The notes: generated by a model not told the origin, from the sequence alone. Shown: positions 23,215-35,860, counted from the first letter of the stretch. The stretch is 64,000 nt of DNA from Strongylocentrotus droebachiensis (GCA_035222895.1 JAVYIG010000907.1:62001-126000); one strand, 5' to 3'. Made by a program: numbers and translations.

Positions 23215-23472
23215 TCATGTTGGTAGATGGGAAGGGGTGGGGCAGTGGTGGGGATGCTGCTTGTGGTGACGATGGTAGTGGGAGTGGTGGTAAGAGGCGT
23301 ATGAGGGTGTGGTGATGTTTGTCATCACTTCGCATCGTGGTCTACTAAGGGACATCATTATTTTGGCGCCATTGGGGACAATATTGTGATGATGGCAGTG
23401 TTGTTGCTGTTGTTGTTGTTGTTGGTGGCATGTGTGGTGGTGGTGGTGGCGGTGGTGGTGGTGACGATGGTT
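23215..23472. repeat. GT/GGT-rich tract
   Basis: (GTT)n at 23,398-23,423 and (GGT)n at 23,433-23,466 within GTGG-rich sequence. Confidence 0.8.
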
Positions 23473-24262
23473 ATTTTTTATTTATTTATTTATTTATTTC
23501 TGATCTTTTGACAGGGTAGCCCATTCACCAGCAAGTAGTGGTCTTTCATGGGGCCCTGCATGAACATATTTACATCGTTTATAACATTTATACAGAACAG
23601 TTACAAAAATAATACTCGTTTGCAAATTAAACATATATCATTAACCTCGTAAGCAGTAATGTCAATAGGAAAATATTAATTAAGTCGCAATTATGTGAAT
23701 AAGTCATGTAAATATTACGTACGGCTGAGCCATTCACAAATTACAACTTTGTTTAAACAATCTCTTAAATGAATTGACAGAGGAAGCCGATCTCAACGAA
23801 TTATCTAGCTTATTCCATTCAAATATGGAAGAAACAATTGGGCTACACTTATAACAATCAGTGTGAAATCTAGGCACACGTAAACATTCACTGTCTATTT
23901 GCCTTGTATGATGCTCATGTACACCATTAGGATTGATTAAGCCTACCTGAAGGTAAGAAGGTGCTAAGTTATGAACGCATTTATATATCATCATAACGCG
24001 ACTTAACTCAAACCGCTTGTCTAGTGTCATCCATTTAAGACTTGTGAACAAATCAGCCGACGGTGTGTCATATGTTTTGTTCAATATTATTCTTGCGGCC
24101 CTCTTTTGATTTTTTTGCAGCTTAGGCCTAGTTGTATGAGAATGAAATCGGTTCGACCATACAACAGAGCAGTAATCTAATCGTGGCAACACTAGACTGT
24201 TATAAAGTAACTTTAAGGATTTTTGAGGCAAACAACTCTTTGCTCTCGTTATTGTGGTGTGG
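23473..24262 (-). mobile_element. 5'-truncated LINE copy with (AAAT)n tail
   Basis: On the minus strand, an RT C-terminal fragment is followed by a roughly 230-bp 3' UTR and an (AAATA)n tail at 23,473-23,500. The last ~120 bp of the 3' UTR (GGTAGCCCATTCACC, AAGTAGTGGTCTTTCA and GGGGCCCTG as read on the plus strand) recur at 44,889-45,010. This is a different family from the LINE at 8.8 kb, judged by tail and sequence. Confidence 0.82.
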
Positions 24263-24291
24263 GATGAGAAGTGAAAGGTGTATAAGGGCAT
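23734..24291 (-). pseudogene. LINE reverse transcriptase, C-terminal fragment
   Basis: This 185-codon frame shows the region that follows the RT active site in CR1/L2/Jockey-type LINEs. Visible motifs are SLKLLYNSLVLPRLDYCSVV (25-44), KLQKNQKRAARIILN (57-71), LKWMTLDKRFELSRVMMIY (85-103), HNLAPSYL (107-114), WNKLDNSLRSASSVNSFKRL (159-178), then Gln-Ser-Cys-Asn-Leu and stop. The first dozen residues look like flanking sequence; similarity begins near RAKSCLPQ (16-23). The palm motif with two Asp residues and the endonuclease are absent, so this is a dead fragment. The frame is uninterrupted, which suggests a fairly young insertion. Confidence 0.87.
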
Positions 24292-24929
24292 AACGAGTTA
24301 TGCATTAATGGTAAGATATAGTATTTTGTTCATTGGAATACATGTAGTGAACTTTAGGTTAAAATCTAAATACTGTTTAAAGAGGTCAAACTCGAGTCTC
24401 ACTATCAACATTCGGATCAGATTCATATATACAAAACAGAAATCTCATAGAAAATACACTTTTTTTTCACGAAATCCAATCGTCATTAAAAACGTAATGT
24501 AATGTGTAACTCTTTAATGTTTGTGTCTAAAGGAAGCGCACAGTTTGAACAAAAGCTGGAGGCCATTAGAAAAGCCGGCACGGTATAACATTTAATTCAA
24601 TCAAGGTATTGAAGGCCTGTAATTCAATGGTGTTGAATGCACGTATGGAATGCCTGAATTGAATGCTGAGCTGTAATACATGAAGCTATAAATCAGGTTA
24701 ATAACCGATCAAGTTCGCCTATTGACATTGGCAGGGGCACCAAGCGTATGCTTGGTGGGAGTCGACATTGCTGAGGTCCGGGGCGAGCTTGTATAAGGCG
24801 AAAGGCGATGAGGGTGAGATGGAGGAAAGGGGCAGATGACTTGAACATTTATGAATAGCCCCGCGGGAAAAAAAATGGTTCTATTACTTTTTTGTTTCAG
24901 TAAAAAATGCATTACAACACGCTCTCACC
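24292..24929. other. Non-coding
   Basis: ATTGAATG-like short repeats lie near 24,600-24,665. No gene. Confidence 0.45.
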
Positions 24930-24953
24930 TTCTCTCTCTCTCTCTCTCTCTCT
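24930..24953. repeat. (CT)n microsatellite
   Basis: Pure CT repeat. Confidence 0.9.
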
Positions 24954-25036
24954 CCAATATAACGTCATAATTTTGCACCCCTTTTATTACTTACCATTAT
25001 GTCTCTAAAGCCTCCCTATAATGCCTAGGACAAGTT

Positions 25037-25085
25037 CCCCCCCCCCCCCCAAAAAAAAAAAAAAATAAAAAAAAAATAATAATGA
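25037..25085. repeat. C-run joined to A-rich run, second instance
   Basis: Poly-C followed by A-rich sequence broken by single T, like 639-687. Confidence 0.88.
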
Positions 25086-25906
25086 TTAATAAACAGGTTT
25101 AAATAATTGTGGAGTAAGCAGTGGAAGGGGCGCTTGTATCCCTGGTACTGCCACTAGGGGATATTATTTGGTGACGAATTCTAAAATAATGATATCACAG
25201 TTGAAGACACCTTTATAAAAATGAACAAAAGCTAAAGATTCCATAAATTTGATTGGTAGGTTTGGATATTGAGAATGCATTTCCTGAACATGTTTTCCAT
25301 CAACCTGTCTAATTTTACTTTTCTTGTTGATACTAGCAATACCTTTCTACCAACAGTTGGTTTTATCATAATTTTACTCTACTTGCTGGTATGTATATCA
25401 AGCAAACAATTATTATTAATTCCTCCTTCAGGAAACAAGATCACATATTCCAAATATCATAGTTGATGTTTGGAATATGTGAAATAAAACACCTTGGTAA
25501 TGATGAGAAAACAAAAATATTTGAGTCTTTTCTTTTATGACAGTAATGAAAAACACATACCCTACTCCATATGATTATTACGTTGATTGATAGGTTTTGT
25601 GATACTACACCAAACCTAATTTATCAAGAATCTGATAATCATTTACTAAACAATTGTTCTGAAACCCGAAACTTCCTTTTAAAATGTCACTAATGTCCCG
25701 AGGGGATAACAGTTAAGAAGTGCTTCGTATCAATATCGCTCAGCAGCATCACCCCTTTAAGAAATCGAACTATAGTTTCACGATTTCATAAACATTTCCA
25801 TGAATCTTGGTTATCTAATCTGATTTTCAATGAAAATGGATATTTGTATAGACGCCTCTTTGGTTAATTTTTTACGGTATTTCATAATTTGATAACAATG
25901 TCACAT
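25086..25906. other. Non-coding, nothing recognised
   Basis: No ORF or repeat supported. Confidence 0.5.
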
Positions 25907-26235
25907 TTGCAAAGCGCTCAATACTACGTTACCAAACGCTTTAAATTGTAATTATTATAACCCCGGTCTTTGGATTCCGTTGCTAATCGGCACACGGTAG
26001 TACACATGCACCGCTCCCTAAGCAATATTCCGGCTAGGTGCCATTTTACAAGCGCACATTATGACAGTCCAATTAACCACATTCACGTTCGCATCCTACC
26101 GGGTACACATTAAGGGTGGACCGAGGCAAATATAGATTAATGTCTTGCCAAAGGACATAAGTGCCGCGGCAGGACTCGAACCGCGAACCATATGACCGAA
26201 AGTCCGCTAGCATACCCACTAGACCACGATACCTC
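25907..26235 (-). mobile_element. tRNA-Glu-like SINE, near full length
   Basis: Read on the minus strand, the head (26,233-26,161) has a perfect A box TGGTCTAGTGG and B box GGTTCGAGTCC, with TTC where the anticodon should be (Glu-like). The acceptor arms GGTATCG and CGCGGCA do not pair, and the anticodon stem is weak, so it is not a working tRNA gene. The body follows with TATGTCCTTTGGCAAGAC, CTCGGTCCACCC and GTGTACCCGGTAGGATGCG, and the tail with GTAGTATTGAGCGCTTTGC. This layout (tRNA head, conserved centre, LINE-like tail) is that of invertebrate tRNA-derived SINEs. The same body start follows the head at 13,231. Confidence 0.82.
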
Positions 26236-28169
26236 TATTTTGACGAGCTCATATCCCGTTTACACGATTTCTTTGTACCAACAATTGATTTCAAGCATGA
26301 GATGCATCCGTTAATTGAATACTGATACAGTTCATTTGAATCGTGACGGATGAAATACTTTTTTATCCGATGTTTTTGATTATGAGATAAGGGAAGTGAT
26401 AAATTCATATCAGAATATATAAAGTCAAAGTAGCATACTCAATTAATACATAGTTGTATACATCTTTGCCGAAAACACATTAGCACAGATTGATTCTCGA
26501 AAACAAATCTTTTTAGAATACGGGTTCCCGTGCAAGGAGCTTAATTGAAACACTTGCTATCTTACATTTCTTTTGTTACAACGTCGTTTACAGCTTAATG
26601 ATATATGCTGTTATTGCCACTTTGCACCAATTTATGTATCGAAATTAAGTTGCCAGGTTTACCAAGATTGAATTCAAATTTAAAAGATCGTGAGTTCATA
26701 TAATCCAATGTGGGTGAGACTTTAAGAAAATCCGAAAACCAATGAATATATGAATGCGTTATGCAGGACTTATATTTCACAATCGGTCTTGCATTGTTAG
26801 GCCCTTAAAATCATAAGCCGTCGCTCCGTGGATAAAATAAATCTAGAGCTTTGTAAAATACATTAGAATGAAGAAATGGTGTTATTGCTCGCAGATAAAT
26901 AAAGCCGTCAAGAGGCGTGCCTCGTTCAAGATTGCCCTAATCTACCACCCGGCTAACTCGTAAATTAGGCTAGAATTTCAGCACTCCAACAAGCCTGCAT
27001 GCCACATCGGCAGGATTCTAAAAACAAAAGCACGATGCACTTAGAGTCAACATGATGTCCTATATTTTAAAGGTAATGTTACGCATGACTGACACTCTTG
27101 AACATAGGTCTACTCTACTGCGAATGAGACCATCAAAGTTTACCTCTATTTCCCTTAGCTCCTCTCAAAAGGAACTGTAAACATGAATACATTGTACAAA
27201 AATCCCCCCCCCCCATTTTGTGAATACGAAATGTCATTGAGAAGACCGGGGTTTAGTTTGGTAAACAAAATGAAAGTAAAATGAAATATGTTAGATGTGA
27301 GATCATAATTATTCCACGTGTATCAAAATATCTATACCAGATGTTTCCCTCCCATTCACAATTTCTGATGAGTTTTAAGCGCGAAATTATCCAAAACTAG
27401 AAAGCCAACATGACTGCATTTATTCTCCCCCACCCTGGAGGTAACTGCCAGTCTATCCCTTTATAGAGCGTTACCTCCGTGTGTTTTCAACTGCCAACCA
27501 AAATAAATTCATGTTCACACATGCGTCTTGAAACATATATTGCAGGTATTTCTATGACCGTTTGAAAGAAAGCATTTGCATTTTAAGCAGCTTTCTACCC
27601 CACTTAATACAATCAGCCATATTTATATTTAAAGTGTAGATCAAACGATCTCGTATAGAATTCGCGAGCTTTCCTTTTCTCAACCATTAACATGAGTGTC
27701 GGTCTGGTGTCGGTTTCATCTGTGGCACTGTGGTGTTAGATGTTCAAAGAAACAGAGAGACAGATAGAGTGATGACATATAGAGTGATAGAAACACAGAC
27801 ATACATCAGGGCGAATAGTAAGGGTGATGAGGAAAGAGAATAATAGGAAAAGGATAGTGGGTTTCATACGCAGCAGTGTCTGTCCATGAACAACTGTGAC
27901 AGAACGAGTGACCGCTGCATCATCACACGCACATTGACGTTTTCCTGACACATAACATGTAACAATCTCGCCACATGACGGTTGAGGAATGTGTGAAGAT
28001 ATGTCCCCATCCATGTTACAACCCCTACCGTTCTCTCACCTCTGACAAATGTCCATCTGATGATGTCAATCTTAAACATGTTTAATTCCTGTTCCTTTAA
28101 CCACTCGTCAAACTATGTACACATATAGGATCGTTCCCCCTGCCGGGATCTCTTCTTTGCGTAACTGCA
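26236..28169. other. Non-coding, nothing recognised
   Basis: A C-run lies at about 27,205-27,213. No gene or element could be supported in nearly 2 kb. Confidence 0.5.
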
Positions 28170-29510
28170 AAGATGTGCAACCAGCAGTCAGACCGCAGCC
28201 GGTGCGAAAACCCTCTATTTTACTCAGCATGTATGCAAGAATTTACGTGTCTTGCATACGTAATGAGTAGTGCACACGGTCTTCCCGATCGGCAGTTTTT
28301 GCCTTTATAATCGTTCATTTCTCATGAAATGGGTCTTATTTTAAAGATAAGAAGTTGCACTCTCTATATACTTATATGACAATCATGTTAGATATATTTT
28401 GGAAACAGATATTTCGCCTTGAAAATGGGGTTTTTCGACGATAAATCTATCTAAAGAGTAGGGCTGATTTTCACATAGAAATCATTCTTGCGTCAAGAAG
28501 ATGTTATAATCAGCATAAAGCATAAATATTTTTCTTTACAATGATATCAAAATTATTTTATTTTACGCTGTACCAAAGTCAGGAACCAAAAAAAATCACG
28601 CTCATGTTTATGAATAATTAAAAAAAGTAGTCAACTTTGCCGATGTGATAATACAGCGTTCTGATTGGTCAACTACGTCAACTACGTCATATATGTTCCG
28701 CTTTGGTTTATTAACATTGTGAAAACCAGATTTTAGTAACCTAGTTTTGTGGCGTGCGCCTGTAATGCACGTGCGCGTAAGCAGTCATGGCAACGATCTA
28801 AGGACCCTGGATCAAATATGTTAATTGCCCTTCTGATAATTATTTTCTACAATATTTCTTTTTTAATCATTTTTCTTATTTTTTTCGACCAGTTTGTGGC
28901 GCGGCGGAGCTCCCTGGAGTTTAATAATCAGTTATACATTGACATTGCTCGGACGGTGAGCGTGCACGAGTATGAAATCACACAATTTCGCGCCATCATA
29001 GAAAGAACAAATTGGTAATTTCCGGGTTTTTAGGGTCTTAATTATTATGATTATAAAAAAAACATGATTTTGCGTCAATTAGGTTTTGACATTATTTTGA
29101 TCAGTGACTTTTCATCTTTCCAACGAATCTCAAAGTAAACAAATTAATTATGTACCAAAGTCAGGAACCAAAAGCGAAATTCCGGGTACAAAATAGCTGT
29201 TGAAATGTTACAAAAATAACGACCATAAAAGTGGTGAAAAAAGATTGTTTCAAAATTGTGAAATATGGCAAGTTTCAAATCAAACTGAAGCTGAAGATCT
29301 GTAGAGTAATTACCGTTGCGTGCTGCAATGTTGACTAAAGTTATCGACCACAAAAGCAGCTGTTTGTACACCCTTACAAATCTCACGGAAAATCTCGTGA
29401 ATTTCAGCACACGTGAATGCACGAGATTACCAAAGAGACGCTGAGTAAAAATCGGCTTTCAGCCTCATTAACGCGCGCGCTGCGGTCTGACTGCAGTGTT
29501 GTGCACTTTT
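28170..29510. mobile_element. 1.34-kb element with terminal inverted repeats
   Basis: The left end (28,175-28,199) includes GCAGTCAGACCGCAGC; the right end (29,481-29,506) carries its reverse complement. A second inverted block, TTTTACTCAGC, lies inside each end (about 28,219 and 29,445). Each end also has a subterminal hairpin: GTATGCAAGA/TCTTGCATAC (28,231-28,259) and AATCTCGTG/CACGAGATT (29,391-29,428). A 21-bp direct repeat (TACCAAAGTCAGGAACCAAA, preceded by G or T) occurs inside at about 28,571 and 29,153. No transposase ORF is visible, so it looks non-autonomous. The superfamily is not assigned. Confidence 0.7.
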
Positions 29511-32500
29511 TAAAAGGAGACATCCCCGCCTCTCTTTCTTGGACTATACAACACATCTAACGGTCCAATCTCATTTACATCAATCCCATATTTCAATGAC
29601 TTAATCAATAATAAGCCATTATTAAGATTGTCTTTTAATTTTAATCCTCCTTTATATTAAAGTGGCTTTGTAATTTATGTGATCATTCTTAACCACACTG
29701 TTAGTGGATTTGCTTATTTAAAGAATTTATCCGTTTTGCCTACAGCTACTGTCATTTGCTAAAGAAATCCTACGAGACTGATTTTTATTTTTTTAACGAC
29801 CTCTTTAGAATTTTTTTGCAAATTTGCTTAATGATAACTCATGTTGCGGTGGAACTACTTGAGGGCCAGGCAATATTTATGTGTGAATTATATTCAAAAA
29901 CAAATTTTGATCGCATATAATAATAAATCACGTCTTATGATAATCCTTTAGAAGTAAGAAAAGTCATTAGCCTACGACTCTCACTCCTTCCTCCTTATCT
30001 CAACCCTATTTTAATCTTTAGGGGCACATACCCCCGATGCCGCCCGCCCCTCACTCCACCTCTATGTTCGCCACTGGACGAAACGCAAGAGATGACCGCT
30101 AGACCTACTCACGTCTCGAAATTAGCTATCACGCAAAGTTCTTGGCAGTGTGTACGCGAATAACGTCTGTCCTCAACAAGTTAACATCTGTATTAGATTG
30201 TATAGCAGCAATTGCGTGTCGGATTGAGATATTGAGCTTAATTGTATTGACATTTCAATTCCGCTTTTGACTGGGGTGGCTGTGTGTTAGCCAGCGGTGG
30301 CTAGCAATGGCTAGCAATGGCTAGGGCCAATTGTTCTGGGAAATCAAAGAGCTCGGTCTCGAGGAGTAATTTGCGATTGATTGGAGGCGGGGACAGTCTC
30401 AAGAGCCTTCACCTTCGTAATACTAACAAAAATCACATCAAACACGTTTTCGCGCCCTCGCAGAGTTAGGTGTCCATATTAGAAGTAAATAAGAAGTTTT
30501 GTACAACATTCCTAAGAATAGACTTAAATTATCGTTGATTGCTATCTTAATCATACAGCGAAGATAATCATGTCCGCGAAATAAATCACCCCTATGCATG
30601 TTGAGAGCGTGGTCAGCCTACAATATTTGTATCACAGATTATGATGCATCACATTCGATCAATTGATTGCTTAAACATCTTCATCATGATCATCATTTGG
30701 CAACAAAGTTGGTTCACACATGGCTCACAATACCGGGACTACAATCTGAAACTAATTAATTGGCAATATGTTGCCGTGCGTTACTTTTTTACAATTTGCA
30801 AGGCCACTAATGTTCTCCCGTATAATGAGAAATTGCAATGTTCTCCTATCTGTTTTCTGGAATTAAGTTCCTTAATAATACTGCCAATCATTAGAATATG
30901 ATGAGCATTGGGTGATATCTAATTATGAAAGATACAACATCACTTATAGCATGTTTTAATGGTATACCCCCTGATCACCAATGAATTATGCAACATTATA
31001 ATGTAGTAGAATACATGCCAACTTTGTGTCGAGTTTTGTCAGCAAATCCTAGTGTGCAAGGACTCTGGGACCCGTAGTACATTTAGGATAGGTTGACACA
31101 TATACATTCCTTTTCAAACGTTGAAGAAAGTGTTATAGCGTCATAATGTGTAATAATTAATGGTGCATATAGCCCCCCTTAAAAGCCCATTACGCCCAGC
31201 TGGATAAGTAATTCGTTTCGCAGTCTGGGAGAAAATTAAATCAATCATATTCTTATGAAAACGTATTAAGACCACAATCACAAAGTGGTGTTTGATTACT
31301 TTTGCAATATGTATATTATGGCACCATGGTGTATTATGAGGGTCAAAGTCGGGGTGAAAAAATATGCCAACCAAGGCTGTGATAATTATTATAGCAGAAA
31401 ATCAACTGTTGCGAATTCTATTACCAAACGAGACACAGACTAAATCTATTACGACGAGAAAATTGTCAATTTTTGGCGCTTCCAGCCCAACAACCAATCT
31501 TGTAATATCAGTAAAATGTTTGATTACTTTCATGAAATACTGACGGTTTTCATCAGGGATAGTTGATATTGACAATTATTGCAATCCTTAAATAAATAGT
31601 GTTAGGGATGCCACTCGATTTCAGCATAACATGGTAGAACTGATAAATCAGTCTGTTCTGTTATGGATCAAATGATTGGAATAACGCATATCGTAATTGG
31701 ACAATTTGAAGTCTAAACTCATAAAGAAAGATTTGATTCTTTTCTTGTTTTTCCTATTGTTTACTAAGTCGGGTTTATAACGCATGAAGACTACACTGGC
31801 AGCAATTGTGTTTTCTACTCGAATTAGGACTGCAAAATGATGATTTAGAACAAACCTTTAGCTAGCAAAAGAAGTTACTCTGATCATTGAGATCAAATCT
31901 CAAGTTTTGGTTGAAATAAAGAAAACACAAATGTTGATATCACAATTTAGAATCGCAGACAACAATAGTCACAAATGGCTGATACCCTATGCTTCAGCTA
32001 TTAACCTTGTTTTTCGGAATACCGTCTCATCACTTGGGACCTATGAAGAGGGTAGCACTTGGAAACCACTTTAGGGTATGCACACACAATCAGGAGTTTG
32101 TTTGAACACGATTCAAAGAGGGCGTCATCGTCGAGTGATCAAGCAACAGCCTGGTGTAGGAAAATGTCAAGAGCATTCGCACTGTTTGGGATATTATGAG
32201 AGAGGAAAGAAATATGACAGTTTTGATTGCTTGCGATGAAACTGGCAGTATTTGTCTGAGCAAATATGCTCATTATTGGACGAGTTTTGAATAGTGTATT
32301 GTGTATGTGATTGATTAACTGCCTTTGAGCCTCTTGGGAGGGTTAAAAGGATCGCGGAGGGGAGGGGAGGGGGGAAATCAAATAATCAGATTCGAATGAT
32401 GAACGCCTTTAAACATGAACTGAAAACAGGGGCTTAGGCCTGTACTCCTGTTAAATGACTTGACCGTTACGAAGCTATGCCACTAAATATTGTAAATCTC

Positions 32501-33182
32501 AATTCTTTGGATTTATTTTAGCACTTTAGACAATATTATTCGGGAAAGAAGCTTAACGCAGAATAAATTCTTGATAATGACGGAGAATGTAAGAAATCCA
32601 TGAAATTTGAAAAATATGATGGAAAGAGGTCGACGTGAATTTTTTACGCGTTTGTGTTTCTGCAAAAGAAAGGGGCGGGGGATACGGGGGAGAGCAGTGG
32701 ATAGAATAACAGAAAGTGATAGAAATTGGAAAAGGAAGTATAGGGACAGTAAATTCAGAGTGATGAAGGAGGAAGGGGGCGGGGCGGGGGCGTGGGTAGC
32801 AGATGCAATCGACATCTCGATATTTTTCTTTGATTGATATCAGGGTCTCCTATCTTTGTGTATATACTCTAAAACCACTTAGGGGTTTGTGACGTGCATC
32901 CGATGTCGAAAGACCCGTATGAACATTATTGCTGTTGTCGTTACGTAATCCATCATTATCCTTGTCTTTTGAATCTGCAGTGTACTCTCGCATTCATAAT
33001 GTCAAATGACACATTTTTGAACATATACGCAACAAGGGGGTTATTAAACTGATTAAGAATAGTGAATTCATGTAAGCAAACCAATAGAATAGTAAATAGT
33101 TCAACAAGTTATGCGTTTTAGCATAAAAATATAAAGCAAGTTTTCCATTACAGACATAAGAGTCGATCAGTGCATGCCAATA
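29511..33182. other. Long non-coding stretch
   Basis: The only structure seen is a short tandem GGCTAGCAAT (30,297-30,322) and a G-rich patch at 32,350-32,375. ORFs up to 100 codons show no domains. No gene recognised. Confidence 0.5.
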
Positions 33183-33378
33183 CGAAAATTGCGACAAAGG
33201 GGCAAACGCACCCCCGAATCGGTCAGAGCCTCTCATAAAGAAACAAAAAGTGTTTCCGCAAAAACAATCGGACAAATCTTATCAGTGCACCGACAAATAA
33301 TGAACACTGTATTCGTTTCGGTAAAAGAAGCAATCTTCCTAAAAAGTGAATTTGATTTTCTACCCAAGCTAACTTGTG
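33183..33378 (+). repeat. Left half of a ~190-bp duplication
   Basis: GCGACAAAGGGGCAAACGCA, CAAAAACAATCGGACAAAT, TCAGTGCACCGACAAA and GATTTTCTACCCAA match, in order, blocks at 33,787-33,960. The second half lies just beyond the MITE. Confidence 0.88.
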
Positions 33379-33384
33379 CTTTAA

Positions 33385-33754
33385 AGGGATTGGGTAACTT
33401 TGTCTCAGATTCTGAAACAAAATCTTGGATTTAGCTCATTCTGCAATCATAATTATAAACCTTTAGGTCAGTCAGAAACCCCGTGACTTTTACAAACCGA
33501 TCGCCTGTCTGATTATCAAGATATTTATGATCGGAAATCGAAATTTCATTTTTCGTTTTCCTGACGGTTTTTATAACACTACAGTCTTTTGGGGGAAATG
33601 AAAAAACCGGTCACTGAAAGATGTTTACTTTTTGAAGCACTTCATGATTATTTTGAAGCGAAATTTTTGGAGGACTTCAATATTACACCATATCGCAGAC
33701 ACTGACAACATGTAGGGCCATGCGTATCAGATTTAACATTGTTAAACAATGCCT
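33385..33754 (-). mobile_element. Kolobok/T2-like MITE, copy B (370 bp)
   Basis: TTAA lies on both sides (33,381-33,384 and 33,755-33,758). The left end TTAAAGGGATTGGGTAAC matches the T2/Kolobok signature TTAAAGGRR. The right end, reversed, reads TTAAAGGCATTGTTTAAC, so the inverted repeats run about 18 bp. It aligns throughout with the reverse complement of 3,976-4,333. No ORF. Confidence 0.85.
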
Positions 33755-33778
33755 TTAACATAAACAAATAAATGAAAC

Positions 33779-33967
33779 TTACAGCGACAAAAGGGAGAAC
33801 GCACTCCCGACCGATTAAAGTCTCATAATGAATCAAAAAGTGTCTCGCAAAAACAATCAAACAAATTTTGTCAGTGCACAGACAAAATTAACACTTTATT
33901 CATTTTGGTAAAAAAAGCAGTCCCCCTAAAGATGAATTTTGATTTTCTACCCAATCTAAACTCACTT
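33779..33967 (+). repeat. Right half of the ~190-bp duplication
   Basis: Diverged second copy of 33,183-33,378, starting ACAGCGACAAAAGGGAGAAC and ending CTACCCAATCTAAACTCACT. Confidence 0.88.
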
Positions 33968-35805
33968 GAGATTAGACTACGTTGTCGAGAAGCAGACGTT
34001 GATATGCACGCACAGACAGACATCTTCGTAAACACATCATACCATGCGTAACTTTGGGGTTCTATCTTGCCCTCTGCTCTGTATACGTTCTTCAAACAAA
34101 CCATCCCCCTTCGTCTTCTTCTTATCCCTTAACTCAAAGAAGACATGGAGCAACAAATTAATCTCGTAATATATCATTCAGTGTTTCATTATCTTGTCAA
34201 TGGACGTGTCTCTATAGAGTGGGCTTCAAGCGTTCCTGTCGGTGTTTCTGTTACTTGAAAATATACAACTCCAGCGAATTATTCGCCCATTAATAATCCC
34301 CTCCTTGGTCTATTTTGATATTATGTTGTCTAACGCATGATCGCACTTGGAGAATTTATTCGTTCATATTTTCTTCCATGACATCTAGATTTGTATATTA
34401 GTTACCAATTGAGTTTGTGTGACCCAATGTGAAAGCAAACTTGGGAACGTACTGAGTATCTCAACAATATTATCCCTTTTCCTTTTAAAAGAAGATTCAA
34501 ACGCATTATTATTTCCGTAAGAAAGTAAAAAGCAAGAAAGTAAAAATGCATTCTCCTTGCGCTTTTTGATTGATATCGTGTAGACAAAGAGTGCTATTGT
34601 GTGCAATTTACACTATCGATTTGTGATTGTGATCAATCATGTTACACTGACATGTATTTCAATTACGATTTTGAAATGATAAGAAGCGAGTAATGTAAAT
34701 AGTCATGTTTCGTTATCAAGATAGAGTGGAAGTCTACGTGACTCCAGGCCATGGCGCAGCTAGCCCTTTGCGCCAGTGGCCAATGTACTGACAAATGCTG
34801 TACGACGGAATGTAAATTGTCGTAGGAGAAAGTTAAATTACCAGCAAGGCATCTACTCATGTAAGGGGGAGTTAGGATGCCACCCCGTTATCAGCAACGA
34901 TTGTTATGTAGAAAAAAATCCATGTTGTAATGCACCCAAGTGATCGCATTACGACATAAGTATGAACCCAGAGTATTCTCATCATTATCATTACTGATCT
35001 TCAATCGGGCCCTTCGACCACTCTTTCCCCAGCGCTGTTGAGAGGGACCCATGTGGACAAAACACCTTGTACAATAATGTAAGTACCGCATGAAGAAAGA
35101 ACCCGGGACTACTCGTATGACTGAGACTCGAGAACGGCCTCCAAAAATACACCGCAGTTTCGCAGTGTTTAATACTTGAAGATGACATCCCACTGGTCCT
35201 ACGAAACGTTTGTCCTATGCTATACGTAGACTCCACTGGTCGTACCGACCATTTGTCCGTATGCCAAAGCATTTTGGTCCGATGAAAATCTTCAATACAA
35301 GAATTTTTGCGCGCTGTCTGAAAACGGGAAAATGCGGCAAGAAAAGCAGGTTCACACTCGGACTAGGTGTTAGCTACATGTAGACTCATGACGTCATAAT
35401 TCAGAACTTTATTAAACGATTAAACATTATCCGGGACAGGAATAACAGTGTTTTCGAACACTAACGGATATGAACACCTCAAATCGGTCGCTATTTGCTC
35501 TGAATGCGAAATCTGAAAGCGGGTGCCGAAGAATTACTGCCCCTCGACAATAATGACATTCCCGCGAAGCGATTTTTTGTTGGGTCTCATTTCATCCGAA
35601 TCAAATCAGAGTTTATTTGCTCTAATCCCACTTGATTTATTTGGGCAAACTTGGTGGGGTCTATTCTGTCACGCTTCGAATGTTTCCCTTGTCAGGTTCA
35701 TTAATCAAACTCTACTTATGTGCCCTCCCTCCACGCAGAGGTGTGGAGGAAAAGAAGGATGGATGGCAGGGTGACGTATGGATGAGTGAGTGACAGAGGG
35801 ATGAC
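33968..35805. other. Non-coding, nothing recognised
   Basis: Overlapping minus-strand ORFs at about 34,890-35,270 (93-100 codons) have no domain I know. No repeat supported. Confidence 0.45.
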
Positions 35806-35860
35806 ACAAGGGCGTAGCCATTATCTTATCATATTTTCTGGGGAGGGGGGGGGGGAGGAA
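35806..35860 (+). mobile_element. Possible hAT-like element end plus poly-G
   Basis: CAAGGGCGTAGCCATTATCT followed by a G-rich run resembles the end of non-autonomous hAT-like elements. No partner end was found nearby, so this is tentative. Confidence 0.35.

Noticed and set aside
26161-26233. Possible tRNA-Glu gene on the minus strand
   Set aside because: The A and B boxes are perfect, but the acceptor stem does not pair and the anticodon stem is poor. A SINE body follows, so it is a SINE head.
34891-35272. Overlapping 93- and 100-codon minus-strand ORFs
   Set aside because: The two frames overlap, neither has a known domain, and no codon bias is convincing.
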